In this document: positions 17,949 to 26,111 of the stretch, in pieces
Layout of the letters: the number at the start of each line of letters is the position of its first letter
How positions within the stretch are numbered: position 1 is the stretch's first letter
DNA from: Leeuwenhoekiella marinoflava DSM 3653
GTDB taxonomy: Bacteria > Bacteroidota > Bacteroidia > Flavobacteriales > Flavobacteriaceae
Direction of reading: 5' to 3'
DNA length: 64,000 bases
Assembly: GCF_900129005.1 (NCBI RefSeq)
Contig: NZ_FQUN01000019.1
Span: 24,843-88,842, forward strand
The notes under the pieces: generated by a model
Database searches by the model: none
Told to the model about the DNA's origin: nothing
The model's input: only the letters and a program-made list of their open reading frames with translations
Program-made: the position numbers and the translations under genes

Positions 17949-17966
17949 TCCCGATAGCTATCGGGA
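17949..17966. repeat. Palindrome TCCCGATAGCTATCGGGA
   Basis: Perfect 18-base palindrome 25 bases past the trpA stop; the same sequence occurs at 33880-33897 and a damaged form lies near 61508-61527. A dispersed repeat of this group of bacteria; it may also act as a terminator stem for trpA. Confidence 0.75.
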
Positions 17967-17991
17967 TGCCTCGAAATTAGAAGATTTGTAT

Positions 17992-18783
17992 CTAACGAAT
18001 GTCTTCTGGGCTTGCCCCGAGGTAGTTTATTGATTTGACAAAGCTTGAAATTCCTTCAATTCCATTTTCTGTAAGCGTTTTTATAAATGCTGAACCAATA
18101 ATAGCGCCTTTTGCTGTTTTTGTAGCTGCTTTAAAGGTCTCTCTGTCTTTTATCCCAAAACCTACGATTTGCGGATTTTTAAGATTTAAAGCAGCAATGC
18201 GCTCAAAATAATCAGTTTGCACAGTGCTGAAGCCTGAAGTTTTTCCGGTTGTACTCGCACTACTCACCATATAAATAAACCCGTCACTGGCTGCATCTAT
18301 TTGTTTGATACGCTCATCTGAGGTTTGTGGTGTAATTAAAAAGACCATTTTAAGATCATACTTTTCAAAAGTAGCTTTATAATGCGCTTCATATTCAGCG
18401 AGCGGAAGATCAGGCATAATGAGTCCGTCAATACCGATTTCTGAACACTCTTTGCAGAATTTCTCCACGCCATATTGCAGCATCGGATTAAAATACCCCA
18501 TCACGATAAGCGGAATAGTTACTGTTTTTCTAATGTCTTTGATCTGATCAAAAAGTTTAGCCGTGGTCATCCCGTTTTTAAGCGCAGCGGTAGAACTCTC
18601 CTGAATGGTAGGTCCGTCTGCTAACGGGTCACTAAACGGAAGCCCAATTTCGATCATATCAACCCCGGCTTTAACCAATTCTTCTAATACCGGTACTGTG
18701 TCTTCCAATTTGGGATACCCTGCCGTAAAATAGATAGAAAGTAACTTCTTATCTTCCTGTAATTTTTTATTTATTCTGTTCAT
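17992..18783 (-). CDS. trpA: Tryptophan synthase alpha subunit
   Basis: 263 residues. It cleaves indole-3-glycerol phosphate to indole and glyceraldehyde 3-phosphate in the alpha2beta2 complex with TrpB. TIM-barrel motifs: MIEIGLPFSDPLADGPTIQ with the catalytic glutamate (IEIG) and aspartate of the following GIDGLIMPDLP segment, YMVSSASTTGKTSG phosphate loop and GFGIKDRETF. Length is normal. Last gene of the trp operon, 219 bases after trpB, a gap containing fragments of dispersed repeat and no gene. Confidence 0.97.
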   Translation of the reverse strand: MNRINKKLQEDKKLLSIYFTAGYPKLEDTVPVLEELVKAGVDMIEIGLPFSDPLADGPTIQESSTAALKNGMTTAKLFDQIKDIRKTVTIPLIVMGYFNPMLQYGVEKFCKECSEIGIDGLIMPDLPLAEYEAHYKATFEKYDLKMVFLITPQTSDERIKQIDAASDGFIYMVSSASTTGKTSGFSTVQTDYFERIAALNLKNPQIVGFGIKDRETFKAATKTAKGAIIGSAFIKTLTENGIEGISSFVKSINYLGASPEDIR

Positions 18784-19002
18784 TATAATATTCTTTTAGT
18801 TATTTCCACCCTTCGATTTCACTCAGGATAAACTTCAACGGAAATCTTTTTTATTTATGGACTTGCGTTAGGGATTGAGGCTTTGTTGGAGCTCTTTTTT
18901 AATGTTGCCGAGTGATTTTCCTCAGAAAATTGTATCGAGGCAAACGTTGAAAAAAGCGACTGCCGAAAGCCCGCCCCTGCTCAATAGAGTAGGGGAACGC
19001 CC

Positions 19003-20187
19003 TTACGCTAAATCAAAATATTCTATGTAGGTGTTGAGGTCTTTGTCCCCTCTACCACTTAAATTAACCACAATTACATCATCTTTCTTAAACTTTCGGT
19101 CTTCAAAAATGGCAAGTGCGTGAGAGGATTCAATTGCCGGGATGATACCTTCTAGCTTACATAAGTCTAAACCGGCTTGCATCGCGTCAGCATCGGTAAC
19201 GCTGATGAATTCCCCGCGACCACTTCTAAACAAATGCGCATGCATCGGCCCAACTCCCGGGTAATCTAGTCCTGCTGAAATGGAATACGGCTCAGTGATC
19301 TGACCGTCATCGGTTTGCATCAATAGGGTTTTACTACCATGAATGATCCCTTCTTTGCCTAAAGCTGAAGTCGCAGCACTTTCCCCGGAATGTATTCCTT
19401 TCCCGGCAGCCTCAACAGCTATAATACCTACTTCAGGTTTGTCTAGATAATGATAAAAAAGTCCGGCAGCGTTACTTCCACCACCAACACAAGCCACAAC
19501 ATAATCCGGGTTTTCACGACCTTCTTTTTCCAGCAATTGTTTTTTAACTTCTTCGGAAATCACACTCTGAAAACGCGCAACCATATCCGGATACGGGTGC
19601 GGACCAACAACACTACCAATAATATAATGCGTATTGGTAGGATTGTTGATCCAGTCACGAATGGCTTCATTGGTAGCGTCTTTAAGCGTTTTACTGCCTG
19701 ATTCTGCAGAAATGACTGTTGCACCCAGCATTTTCATACGGGCAACATTAGGAGCCTGACGTTTGATGTCAATAGCGCCCATATACACAATACACTCTAA
19801 TCCCATCAATGCACAAACAGTGGCTGTTGCAACCCCATGTTGACCGGCACCGGTCTCAGCGATGATTCGATTCTTACCCAAGCGCTTCGCCATTAGAATC
19901 TGCCCGATGGTGTTGTTTACTTTATGCGCACCCGTGTGACACAAGTCTTCCCGTTTTAAGTAGACTTTAGTCCCGTATTTTTCAGAAAAGCGCTTCGCAT
20001 AATAGAGCGGAGTAGGACGACCTACATATTCTTTTAAGAGCTCTTTGAACTCTTCTTGAAATTCAGGTTCTTGCATCACGCTGATGTAATTCTGGCGTAA
20101 TTCTTCTACATTAGGATACAGCATCTCGGGGATGTAAGCGCCTCCAAAATCACCGTAATATCCTTTTTCGTTTACGTTGTAGTTCAT
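19003..20187 (-). CDS. trpB: Tryptophan synthase beta subunit
   Basis: 394 residues. A PLP enzyme that condenses indole with serine to tryptophan. The PLP lysine is in [13 protein letters not shown], the glycine loop [13 protein letters not shown] binds the cofactor phosphate, and [19 protein letters not shown] is the other TrpB1 signature; the catalytic glutamate lies in that segment. Length fits TrpB1 (about 390-400), not the longer TrpB2 type. Preceded by trpF with a 23-base gap and followed by trpA. Confidence 0.98.
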   Translation of the reverse strand: MNYNVNEKGYYGDFGGAYIPEMLYPNVEELRQNYISVMQEPEFQEEFKELLKEYVGRPTPLYYAKRFSEKYGTKVYLKREDLCHTGAHKVNNTIGQILMAKRLGKNRIIAETGAGQHGVATATVCALMGLECIVYMGAIDIKRQAPNVARMKMLGATVISAESGSKTLKDATNEAIRDWINNPTNTHYIIGSVVGPHPYPDMVARFQSVISEEVKKQLLEKEGRENPDYVVACVGGGSNAAGLFYHYLDKPEVGIIAVEAAGKGIHSGESAATSALGKEGIIHGSKTLLMQTDDGQITEPYSISAGLDYPGVGPMHAHLFRSGRGEFISVTDADAMQAGLDLCKLEGIIPAIESSHALAIFEDRKFKKDDVIVVNLSGRGDKDLNTYIEYFDLA

Positions 20188-20210
20188 AACATCATTTTAT
20201 TAATTTACCA

Positions 20211-20990
20211 TTATTTAGCTTCTCTTGCGATGCTAAAAGAGCTGAATAATTTTCTTAAATCTTTTATATTTTTAAGTCCGGGTTTATCCTCAAATTTGCT
20301 GTTTACATCTATGGCAATAAGTGGTAAATCGGTTGCTTGTAATTCGTTTACTGCAGCTAATTCCTCTAAACCAATTCCGCCACTTAAAATGAACGGTTTT
20401 TTAGAATTGTAATCCTTTAAAACGCTCCAGTCAAAGGTATATCCATTGCCGCCTTTTTCTTTGCCTTTGGTATCAAATAAAAATTTGTCAACCACAGCTT
20501 CGTAGTCTTCTAAGATTGAAAAATCAAATTGGTCTTTAATACTGAAAACTTTCCATACCTCGACTTCGCTCGGCACCGGCGTTTCGACTGCGTCGGTCGT
20601 GAGCTTCACCGAAGGGCTCAGTGCAGTTTCTACCAGCGGATCTCGACTGCGCTCGATCTGACAGCGGTTTCTGAGTTCTGCACAATACTGCGGAGATTCG
20701 TTGCCGTGGAGCTGAATGACATCAAAATTAAACTGCTTTACTTTTTCTAGAATGCAATCTGGTTCAGCATTTACAAAAACCCCCACTTTTTTAATTCCAG
20801 CGCGCAGTTCTGGAATGTCAGGTAAATCATAATTACGCGGACTCTTCTCGTAAAAAATAAAACCCAAGTAATCCGGTTGAAGTGTTGCGACTTCAGCGGT
20901 GTTGTGTTTCATTCCGCAGATCTTAAGCCGCAGCGCGGCAGGCGACGAAAATGTTGCAGTGTTATGCTTATGTGTGTCGTTGTTTTTCAC
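20211..20990 (-). CDS. trpF: Phosphoribosylanthranilate isomerase with repeat-derived insertion
   Basis: 259 residues against a usual 200-215. TrpF converts N-(5'-phosphoribosyl)-anthranilate to the carboxyphenylamino-deoxyribulose phosphate. Recognisable parts: LKICGMK with the catalytic cysteine, YLGFIFYEKSPR, VGVFVNAEPDCI, DVIQLHGNES, FLFDTKGKEKGGNG with the catalytic aspartate, FILSGGIGLEEL, and IDVNSKFEDKPGLKN. Between the end of strand-and-helix 4 (ELRNR) and WKVFSIK about 37 residues (108-145) have no counterpart in ordinary TrpF and are encoded by a dispersed repeat. The N-terminus is also extended: the family normally begins near residue 21; the frame's first codon is GTG (20988-20990). 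Whether the enzyme is active is not known. Confidence 0.93.
   Translation of the reverse strand: MKNNDTHKHNTATFSSPAALRLKICGMKHNTAEVATLQPDYLGFIFYEKSPRNYDLPDIPELRAGIKKVGVFVNAEPDCILEKVKQFNFDVIQLHGNESPQYCAELRNRCQIERSRDPLVETALSPSVKLTTDAVETPVPSEVEVWKVFSIKDQFDFSILEDYEAVVDKFLFDTKGKEKGGNGYTFDWSVLKDYNSKKPFILSGGIGLEELAAVNELQATDLPLIAIDVNSKFEDKPGLKNIKDLRKLFSSFSIAREAK
20556..20669. repeat. Dispersed repeat inserted in trpF
   Basis: About 110 bases in frame inside trpF. Its right end reads CTCGACTGCGCTCGATCTGACA, close to the intergenic repeat end near 28810-28834 (CTCGACGGCGCTCGAAGTGACA, shown in parts). It is internally rich in cgact/agtcg inverted motifs. The reading frame stays open through it. Confidence 0.75.
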
Positions 20991-21076
20991 ATTTTTATTT
21001 TTTTAGTGGGGCAGTATTACCACCCCTGTTTCAGCAAGCTGAAACGTTCCCCTCCTTTGAAAGGAGGGGAGCTTTT

Positions 21077-21480
21077 TATCTGAGATTTTTGATAAACTCG
21101 GTTGCGCTAGCGCCGGGATCGTCTGTTTTCATAAAGTTTTCGCCTATCAAAAATCCTTTATATCCATAAGGTTGCAATTCTTGAATCGCATCAATTTATA
21201 ATTCTTATCAGGGGAAGTATAACCACCCCTTTTTCAGCAAGCTGAAATTTCCCCTCCTTTGAAAGGAGGGAGTCTTTTATTTGAGTTTATGGATAAACTC
21301 AGTGGCGCTTGCGCCCGGGTTGTCTGTTTTCATAAAGTTTTCGCCTATCAAAAATCCTTTATATCCATAAGGTTGCAATTCTTGAATCGCATCAATTTAT
21401 AATTCTTATCAGGGGAAGTATAACCACCCCTTTTTTCAGCAAGCTGAAATTTCCCCTCCTTTGAAAGGAGGGGAGCCTTT
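21077..21480. repeat. Two extra 202-bp tandem copies of the trpC 3' end
   Basis: Two units of exactly 202 bases (starts 21077 and 21279), followed by the real trpC end at 21481. Each unit carries the last 40 or so codons of trpC (residues equivalent to IQELQPYGYKGFLIGENFM and the stop) plus a spacer with the hairpin CCCCTCCTTTGAAAGGAGG. The copies differ from trpC and each other by a few bases: the first copy codes for DDPGASATEFIKNLR where trpC codes for DNPGASATEFIHKLK. The copies are not translated from a start of their own. Confidence 0.93.
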
Positions 21481-22262
21481 TATTTGAGTTTATGGATAAA
21501 CTCAGTGGCGCTTGCGCCCGGGTTGTCTGTTTTCATAAAGTTTTCGCCTATCAAAAACCCTTTGTATCCATAAGGTTGCAATTCTTGAATAGCATCGATC
21601 GAGCTGATGCCGCTTTCAGAAACCTTCACAAAATCATCCGGAATTTTAGTTGATAAGGTTTTGCTCGTCTCTAAACTCACTTCAAAAGTTTTAAGATTAC
21701 GGTTGTTGACGCCCAGCATATCTAATGAAGGCATAATTGACTTTTCTAATTCTTCCAGATTATGGACTTCTAAAAGCACATCTAAGCCTAAAGATTTGGC
21801 AAACTCCGATAAACTCTTGATTTCGTCACGCGTAAGAACCGCAGCGATCAGTAGAATCACATCAGCACCATAGGCTTTAGCTTCTAAGATCTGATACGCA
21901 TCAACCATGAATTCTTTACGCAAAAGCGGAAACGTACTTGCTGCGCGGGCTAAAAGCAAATCATCCAGCGAACCGCCAAAATATTTACCATCTGTAAGTA
22001 CGCTCATTCCACATGCGCCGGCATTTTCATAACCGGTTGCCACATCCTGAACATTGAGGTTGTGATTGATTACCTGTTTGCTGGGAGAACGGCGTTTGTG
22101 CTCTGCAATAATTCCGGAATTACTTGTGCTTAAAGCGGCAGCCAATGAAGGAGATTTTCGGTCAAAAAGAACCGATTGCTTCAGTTGACTAACCGGAATG
22201 AGCTGCTTGCGTAAGGCAACTTCTTTATATTTATCTGCAACTATTTTATCTAAAATGTTCAT
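21480..22262 (-). CDS. trpC: Indole-3-glycerol phosphate synthase
   Basis: 260 residues. It closes the ring of carboxyphenylamino-deoxyribulose phosphate to indole-glycerol phosphate. Signatures: IIAEHKRRSPSKQVIN with the catalytic lysine, LLRKEFMVDAYQI, GVNNRNLKTFEVSLETS, and the phosphate site VSESGISS...GFLIGENFM. Not fused to TrpF. Starts one base after the trpD stop. Its 3' end is repeated twice downstream as a non-coding tandem duplication. Confidence 0.98.
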   Translation of the reverse strand: MNILDKIVADKYKEVALRKQLIPVSQLKQSVLFDRKSPSLAAALSTSNSGIIAEHKRRSPSKQVINHNLNVQDVATGYENAGACGMSVLTDGKYFGGSLDDLLLARAASTFPLLRKEFMVDAYQILEAKAYGADVILLIAAVLTRDEIKSLSEFAKSLGLDVLLEVHNLEELEKSIMPSLDMLGVNNRNLKTFEVSLETSKTLSTKIPDDFVKVSESGISSIDAIQELQPYGYKGFLIGENFMKTDNPGASATEFIHKLK

Positions 22263-22263
22263 T

Positions 22264-23259
22264 TTACTTGCTGCTGAGTTCTATTAATTTATTCAGTTTT
22301 TCCAATCCTTTACCACTAAGCAAAGACGCTTTAGCCAAATTAAAACCTGCTTTAGGTTCCAGATTTTTTACCGTTGCGATAGCCATCCCTGCATTTGCAG
22401 CAACCACATTGTTTTGTGCTTCGGTACCTTTACCACTAATTACTTTTTTAAAGATTTCCGCTGAAGATTCGATGCTGTTTCCACCATAGATATCTTCTTG
22501 TTTAATGGTCGAAACGCCAAAGTCTTCGGCACTCAACATGCGCTCGCTGGTGTTTCGGATAGCCTTTGTGTTTCCGGTCAATGAAATTTCATCATAACCG
22601 TCAAGGCTGTGCAAAATGGTAAAGTTTTTATCAGTTTTCTGATATAGATACCCGTACAACCTCGCTAATTCCAAATTAAAGACACCTACGAGTTGATTCT
22701 CGGGAAATGCTGGATTCACCATAGGTCCCAGCATATTGAAAAAGGTTTTTACACCGAGTTCACGACGGATGGGTCCCACGTTTTTCATCGCCGGGTGGAA
22801 TAGGGGAGCGTGCAATACACAAATACCCGCTTCATCTAAACAGCGTTTTAAAAAGTCTTTATCATTACTGAATTTGATTCCGAGATGCTCCATCACATTA
22901 CTGCTTCCACTCACGGAAGAAACCCCATAATTACCGTGTTTAGTGACATTGATTCCCGCACCTGCAGCGACAAAAGAAGATAAAGTAGAAATGTTGAACG
23001 TGTCTTTTCCATCCCCACCGGTGCCACACAGATCAATCGCGTTGTATCCTTCAAAGGGTACGGCGATACACAGATCCTGTAAGGCATCTCTAAAACCAGC
23101 CAACTCTTCAACGGTAATGCTGCGCATCATATAAACCGTGATGAATGCAGCAATCTGGCTGGTGTTGTACTTTCCTTCTGATATGTTGACCAGCACGTCA
23201 CGTGCCTCTGATTTATTGAGTTGCTCGTGGTTGATGAGTCTGTTTAATAGTGTTTTCAT
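22264..23259 (-). CDS. trpD: Anthranilate phosphoribosyltransferase
   Basis: 331 residues. It transfers phosphoribose from PRPP to anthranilate. The PRPP-binding stretch is DLCGTGGDGKDTFNIST, and KHGNYGVSSVSGSSNVMEHLG plus HPAMKNVGPIRRELGVKTFFN are the substrate and metal-binding parts of the family. Normal length, not fused to TrpG. The gap of about 96 bases to trpG upstream holds two small palindromes (near 23270-23290 and 23327-23344). Confidence 0.98.
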   Translation of the reverse strand: MKTLLNRLINHEQLNKSEARDVLVNISEGKYNTSQIAAFITVYMMRSITVEELAGFRDALQDLCIAVPFEGYNAIDLCGTGGDGKDTFNISTLSSFVAAGAGINVTKHGNYGVSSVSGSSNVMEHLGIKFSNDKDFLKRCLDEAGICVLHAPLFHPAMKNVGPIRRELGVKTFFNMLGPMVNPAFPENQLVGVFNLELARLYGYLYQKTDKNFTILHSLDGYDEISLTGNTKAIRNTSERMLSAEDFGVSTIKQEDIYGGNSIESSAEIFKKVISGKGTEAQNNVVAANAGMAIATVKNLEPKAGFNLAKASLLSGKGLEKLNKLIELSSK

Positions 23260-23326
23260 TATCCCCCTCTAACTCCCCCAAAGGGGGAGGATTTTTATTT
23301 AATGTTTGTAGTTCTGTTTTAAGAGA

Positions 23327-23344
23327 TTTCCGTTTTCACGGAAA
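23327..23344. repeat. TTTCCG hairpin repeat
   Basis: TTTCCGttttcaCGGAAA, one of a family of short hairpins with copies at 35428-35445 and 35499-35516 and related ones at 5755-5769 and 6872-6886. Located between trpG and trpD. Confidence 0.7.
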
Positions 23345-23355
23345 TGGAAAAACGA

Positions 23356-23982
23356 TTAGCTATTTACCCAATTTTGGATCATTTTCTTGCCTTCCGGAGT
23401 TAAAACCGACTCGGGATGAAACTGTACACCGCGTACATCATATTCGCGGTGGCGTAAAGACATGATTTGTCCGTTAACATCAATCGAAGTGATCTCGAGA
23501 TCTTTTGGGAAATTTTCAGGAGCAACCACCCACGAGTGATACCGGCCAATTTCAAATTCCTCAGGAATATCTTTAAATATGGGTTCGTCTGTAACCAGTT
23601 GTTTTGCTGAGGTTGCCACGCCATGAAAAACCTGATCGAGATTGATGAGCGATCCGCCAAAAACTTCGCCGATAGCTTGTTGACCTAAGCAAACTCCAAG
23701 CATACTTTTAGTAGCAGCATAGGTTTTGATGATTTCTTTTAAAAGCCCGGCTTCATCCGGTATTCCCGGTCCCGGTGATAATAAGATTTTATCATAAGCA
23801 GCAACCTCTTCCAGCTGGAGTTGGTCGTTACGCCTTACGGTAACTTCGCAGTCCAGGTCTTCCAGGTAGTGCACCAGATTGTACACAAAACTGTCGTAAT
23901 TGTCGATTACTAAAACTTTAATCCCCCCAGCCCCCGAAAGGGGTGCGGATGCATCGTTATTTTTAATTTTATTCGTCTTCAT
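23356..23982 (-). CDS. trpG: Anthranilate synthase component II (glutamine amidotransferase)
   Basis: 208 residues. It releases ammonia from glutamine for TrpE. The class I triad is present: cysteine in LGVCLGQQAIGE, and histidine and glutamate in VQFHPESVLTPEG. Normal TrpG begins KVLVIDNYDSFVYN; here about 21 residues precede it, of which ASAPLSGAGGI is encoded by a GC-rich hairpin repeat (about 23926-23953). The real start could be at the ATG of 23980-23982 as read, or inside the repeat; the enzyme core is unaffected. Confidence 0.96.
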   Translation of the reverse strand: MKTNKIKNNDASAPLSGAGGIKVLVIDNYDSFVYNLVHYLEDLDCEVTVRRNDQLQLEEVAAYDKILLSPGPGIPDEAGLLKEIIKTYAATKSMLGVCLGQQAIGEVFGGSLINLDQVFHGVATSAKQLVTDEPIFKDIPEEFEIGRYHSWVVAPENFPKDLEITSIDVNGQIMSLRHREYDVRGVQFHPESVLTPEGKKMIQNWVNS

Positions 23983-24065
23983 ATCCTAGTATAAAGCGGT
24001 TCAAATGCTTTAATTGATTTTTGATTTATGGTCTTTTCGCAAAGCAAAAAGGGATAAGTTAGGGG

Positions 24066-25463
24066 CTATATTTCTTCAGCCAGTTTAAGTGCTTTAGTAA
24101 GTGCTCCTAATTTGTTATATACTTCTTCGAGTTCTTTTGAAGGAACACTGTCGCTTACGATACCGGCACCTGCCTGATAATGCAATTGATGGTTTTTACT
24201 TAAAAAAGAACGAATGATTATGGCGTGATTGAAGTTTCCATTAAAATCCATAAAACCGAGTGCTCCTCCGTAAAAATCCCGGTTTATGGGTTCGTATTTT
24301 TCCAGCAATTTCATCGCATTGTGCTTAGGCGCACCGCTTAGTGTTCCTGCCGGAAAAGTATCTGCAACCACACGCATGGTAGAAGTTTGGGGATGTTTGG
24401 TTGCGGTTACTTTACTAACCAAATGAATCACATGTGAGAAGAATTGTACCTCGCGGTAGGTTTCTACTTTTACGTTGCTTCCGTTGCGGCTGAGGTCGTT
24501 GCGGGCCAGATCAACCAGCATCACATGCTCGCTGTTTTCTTTTGCATCTTCAGATAATTTCTTAGCCAAAGCAGCATCTTTCTCATCATTTCCGGTACGT
24601 TTAAAGGTACCTGCAATGGGGTGAATTTCGGCTTTACCATCTTGAACAATCAGTTGTGCTTCTGGTGAACTACCAAAGATTTTAAAGTTTCCGTAGTCAA
24701 AATAGAAAAGATACGGAGAAGGGTTTACACTGCGCAGGCTTCGGTATACATTGAATTCGTCACCGCTAAATCCTTGCGAAAAGCGTTTAGAAGGTACGAT
24801 CTGAAACACATCGCCACGTTGACAATGTTTTTTACATGTGTCAACCAGGTCTATAAATTGTTCGTCTGTGGTAACCGATTTTTGCTCGCCTTCCAGTTTG
24901 AAAGTGTATTCAGCAAAACTTTTTACCGTTAGCAATTGTGCTATCTGTTCGAGATTATTTTCAGCATTATAGGTATGCGAAAAAATATGCGCTTCGTTAT
25001 TGAAATGATTTATTGCAATGATGTTTTGATACACTGCGTAATACATATCAGGAATATCGAGCGCGTCTTCTTTTTTAGTGATCTCAATATTTTCAAAATA
25101 CCGAACGCCATCGTAGCTCATATAGCCGAAAAGTCCGTTTTGTATGAACTTTTTCTCGTTGGTATCCGTTTCAAATTTCTTGGCAAACCCTTCAATGATC
25201 CCAACAACATCGGTATCTGATTCTATTGAAGTAAGCTGAATAGTTCCGTCAGGGAATTCTTCTTTTATTTCCTCGTTTTTAATCGAAATAGAGGCGATGG
25301 GGTTGCAACAAATATAACTGAAGGTATTGTCGTTAGCCCGGTAGTCACTACTTTCTAGCAATAAACTGTTTGGGAATTTATCTCTTAGACGCAAATAGAC
25401 TGATACGGGAGTTATCGTATCGGCTAAGATCTTTTTGCTGTGTGTTTTTAAAATGTACTTCAT
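24066..25463 (-). CDS. trpE: Anthranilate synthase component I
   Basis: 465 residues. It makes anthranilate from chorismate with ammonia from TrpG. The tryptophan feedback site LLESSD lies near residues 35-40, and the catalytic half has GDVFQIVPSKRFSQ, NPSPYLFYFDYG, PIAGTFKRTGNDEKD, LVDLARNDLSRNG, FPAGTLSGAPKHNAM and GALGFMDFNG in order. First structural gene of the operon; its ATG (25461-25463) follows the attenuator terminator by 24 bases. Confidence 0.98.
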   Translation of the reverse strand: MKYILKTHSKKILADTITPVSVYLRLRDKFPNSLLLESSDYRANDNTFSYICCNPIASISIKNEEIKEEFPDGTIQLTSIESDTDVVGIIEGFAKKFETDTNEKKFIQNGLFGYMSYDGVRYFENIEITKKEDALDIPDMYYAVYQNIIAINHFNNEAHIFSHTYNAENNLEQIAQLLTVKSFAEYTFKLEGEQKSVTTDEQFIDLVDTCKKHCQRGDVFQIVPSKRFSQGFSGDEFNVYRSLRSVNPSPYLFYFDYGNFKIFGSSPEAQLIVQDGKAEIHPIAGTFKRTGNDEKDAALAKKLSEDAKENSEHVMLVDLARNDLSRNGSNVKVETYREVQFFSHVIHLVSKVTATKHPQTSTMRVVADTFPAGTLSGAPKHNAMKLLEKYEPINRDFYGGALGFMDFNGNFNHAIIIRSFLSKNHQLHYQAGAGIVSDSVPSKELEEVYNKLGALTKALKLAEEI

Positions 25464-25486
25464 TTTGGATTGATATGCTGGTAAAA

Positions 25487-25519
25487 CAAAAAAAGCCTGT
25501 CGTGAGACAGGCCTTTTTT
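25487..25519 (-). terminator. Trp attenuator terminator
   Basis: On the minus strand, GCCTGTC-TCAC-GACAGGC with a following run of seven T, between the leader peptide and trpE. A segment in the leader (25547-25553, GTCGTGA on the transcript) is exactly complementary to the loop and start of the right arm (25499-25505, TCACGAC), so an antiterminator can compete with the stem. Confidence 0.9.
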
Positions 25520-25532
25520 TATTTGAAATTTA

Positions 25533-25584
25533 AATACAAGGTTGCTTCACGACGTTATTGTTGCGAGATCCACCACCACGTATT
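25533..25584 (-). promoter_or_regulatory. Alternative leader hairpin overlapping Trp codons
   Basis: Arms 25575-25584 and 25533-25542 pair on the transcript (AATAC with GTATT, GGT with ACC, a 2x2 internal mismatch). The left arm covers part of the three Trp codons (25570-25578), so a stalled ribosome would block it, freeing 25547-25553 for the antiterminator. Confidence 0.6.
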
Positions 25585-25692
25585 TACTCGATAATCGAGG
25601 CTTGGGTTTTTCGAGGCTTTCCCCGAAATTCCAATCATTGGATTATGTGTAAACTTGGTTTTCATGCCAAGGCTGTTTTTTTTATTTTTCAT
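25555..25692 (-). CDS. trpL: Trp operon leader peptide
   Basis: 45 codons from the ATG at 25690-25692, or 36 from an in-frame ATG at 25663-25665, which leaves a more usual untranslated leader after the promoter. Near the end lie three consecutive Trp codons (25570-25578) in NTWWWISQQ-stop. Translation and stalling here would sense charged tryptophan tRNA and control the attenuator before trpE. Residues about 23-36 (SGKASKNPSLDYRV) are encoded by dispersed repeat sequence that includes the palindrome CTCGATTATCGAG (25587-25599). The peptide is too short for automatic gene callers. Confidence 0.85.
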   Translation of the reverse strand: MKNKKNSLGMKTKFTHNPMIGISGKASKNPSLDYRVNTWWWISQQ

Positions 25693-25701
25693 ACTGAGCA
25701 T

Positions 25702-25731
25702 CAAAGATAAAAATTGATGCTGAAGCGACAA
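25702..25731 (-). promoter_or_regulatory. Promoter of the trp operon
   Basis: On the minus strand TTG (25729-25731), 19-base spacer, TATCTTTG (25702-25709), an exact match to the Bacteroidetes consensus. The expected start of transcription is near 25697, only a few bases ahead of the first leader ATG. Confidence 0.8.
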
Positions 25732-25780
25732 ACAATTTGTAGAGAAATGTTCTTATATTTTATGTTCTTTACTTTTCTTA

Positions 25781-25920
25781 GCTCGCGTGATTTCTATTTT
25801 ACGGGAACTCGTGAACCTCGCATCCTCGGTTTGCTCAAGAGACTCTTACGTCGTTTTAAGACTAAAGGTTCTCTTGGAACAGTGCATTCCTCTCCCTGCG
25901 GTCGTCGGATGCAGAAAAGA
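25781..25920. repeat. GCTCGCGTGA module, copy 1
   Basis: 140-base module ending CGGATGCAGAAAAGA; other copies at 26741-26878 and 27868-28008, and partial ones at about 27815-27867 and 28669-28720. Copies keep the stretch GGTTCTCTTGGAACAGTGC and differ mainly near the left end. Confidence 0.85.
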
Positions 25921-26111
25921 AAAGAGCCTCTCGCCTAGGAATTTTTCGCCTTAGGGGCGAAAACCGCCTTGTCAGCTCCGCGTCGCTACCGCTCCTGTCC
26001 TTCGGAGCTGCCTGCATCTATTCTGAACCGAGGGAATTGATAATTCGTTTAACCCTTCGGGTTTGAATACTTTCTTTTTTCTAAAATTTCTTATGCAATA
26101 CATTTTAAAAA

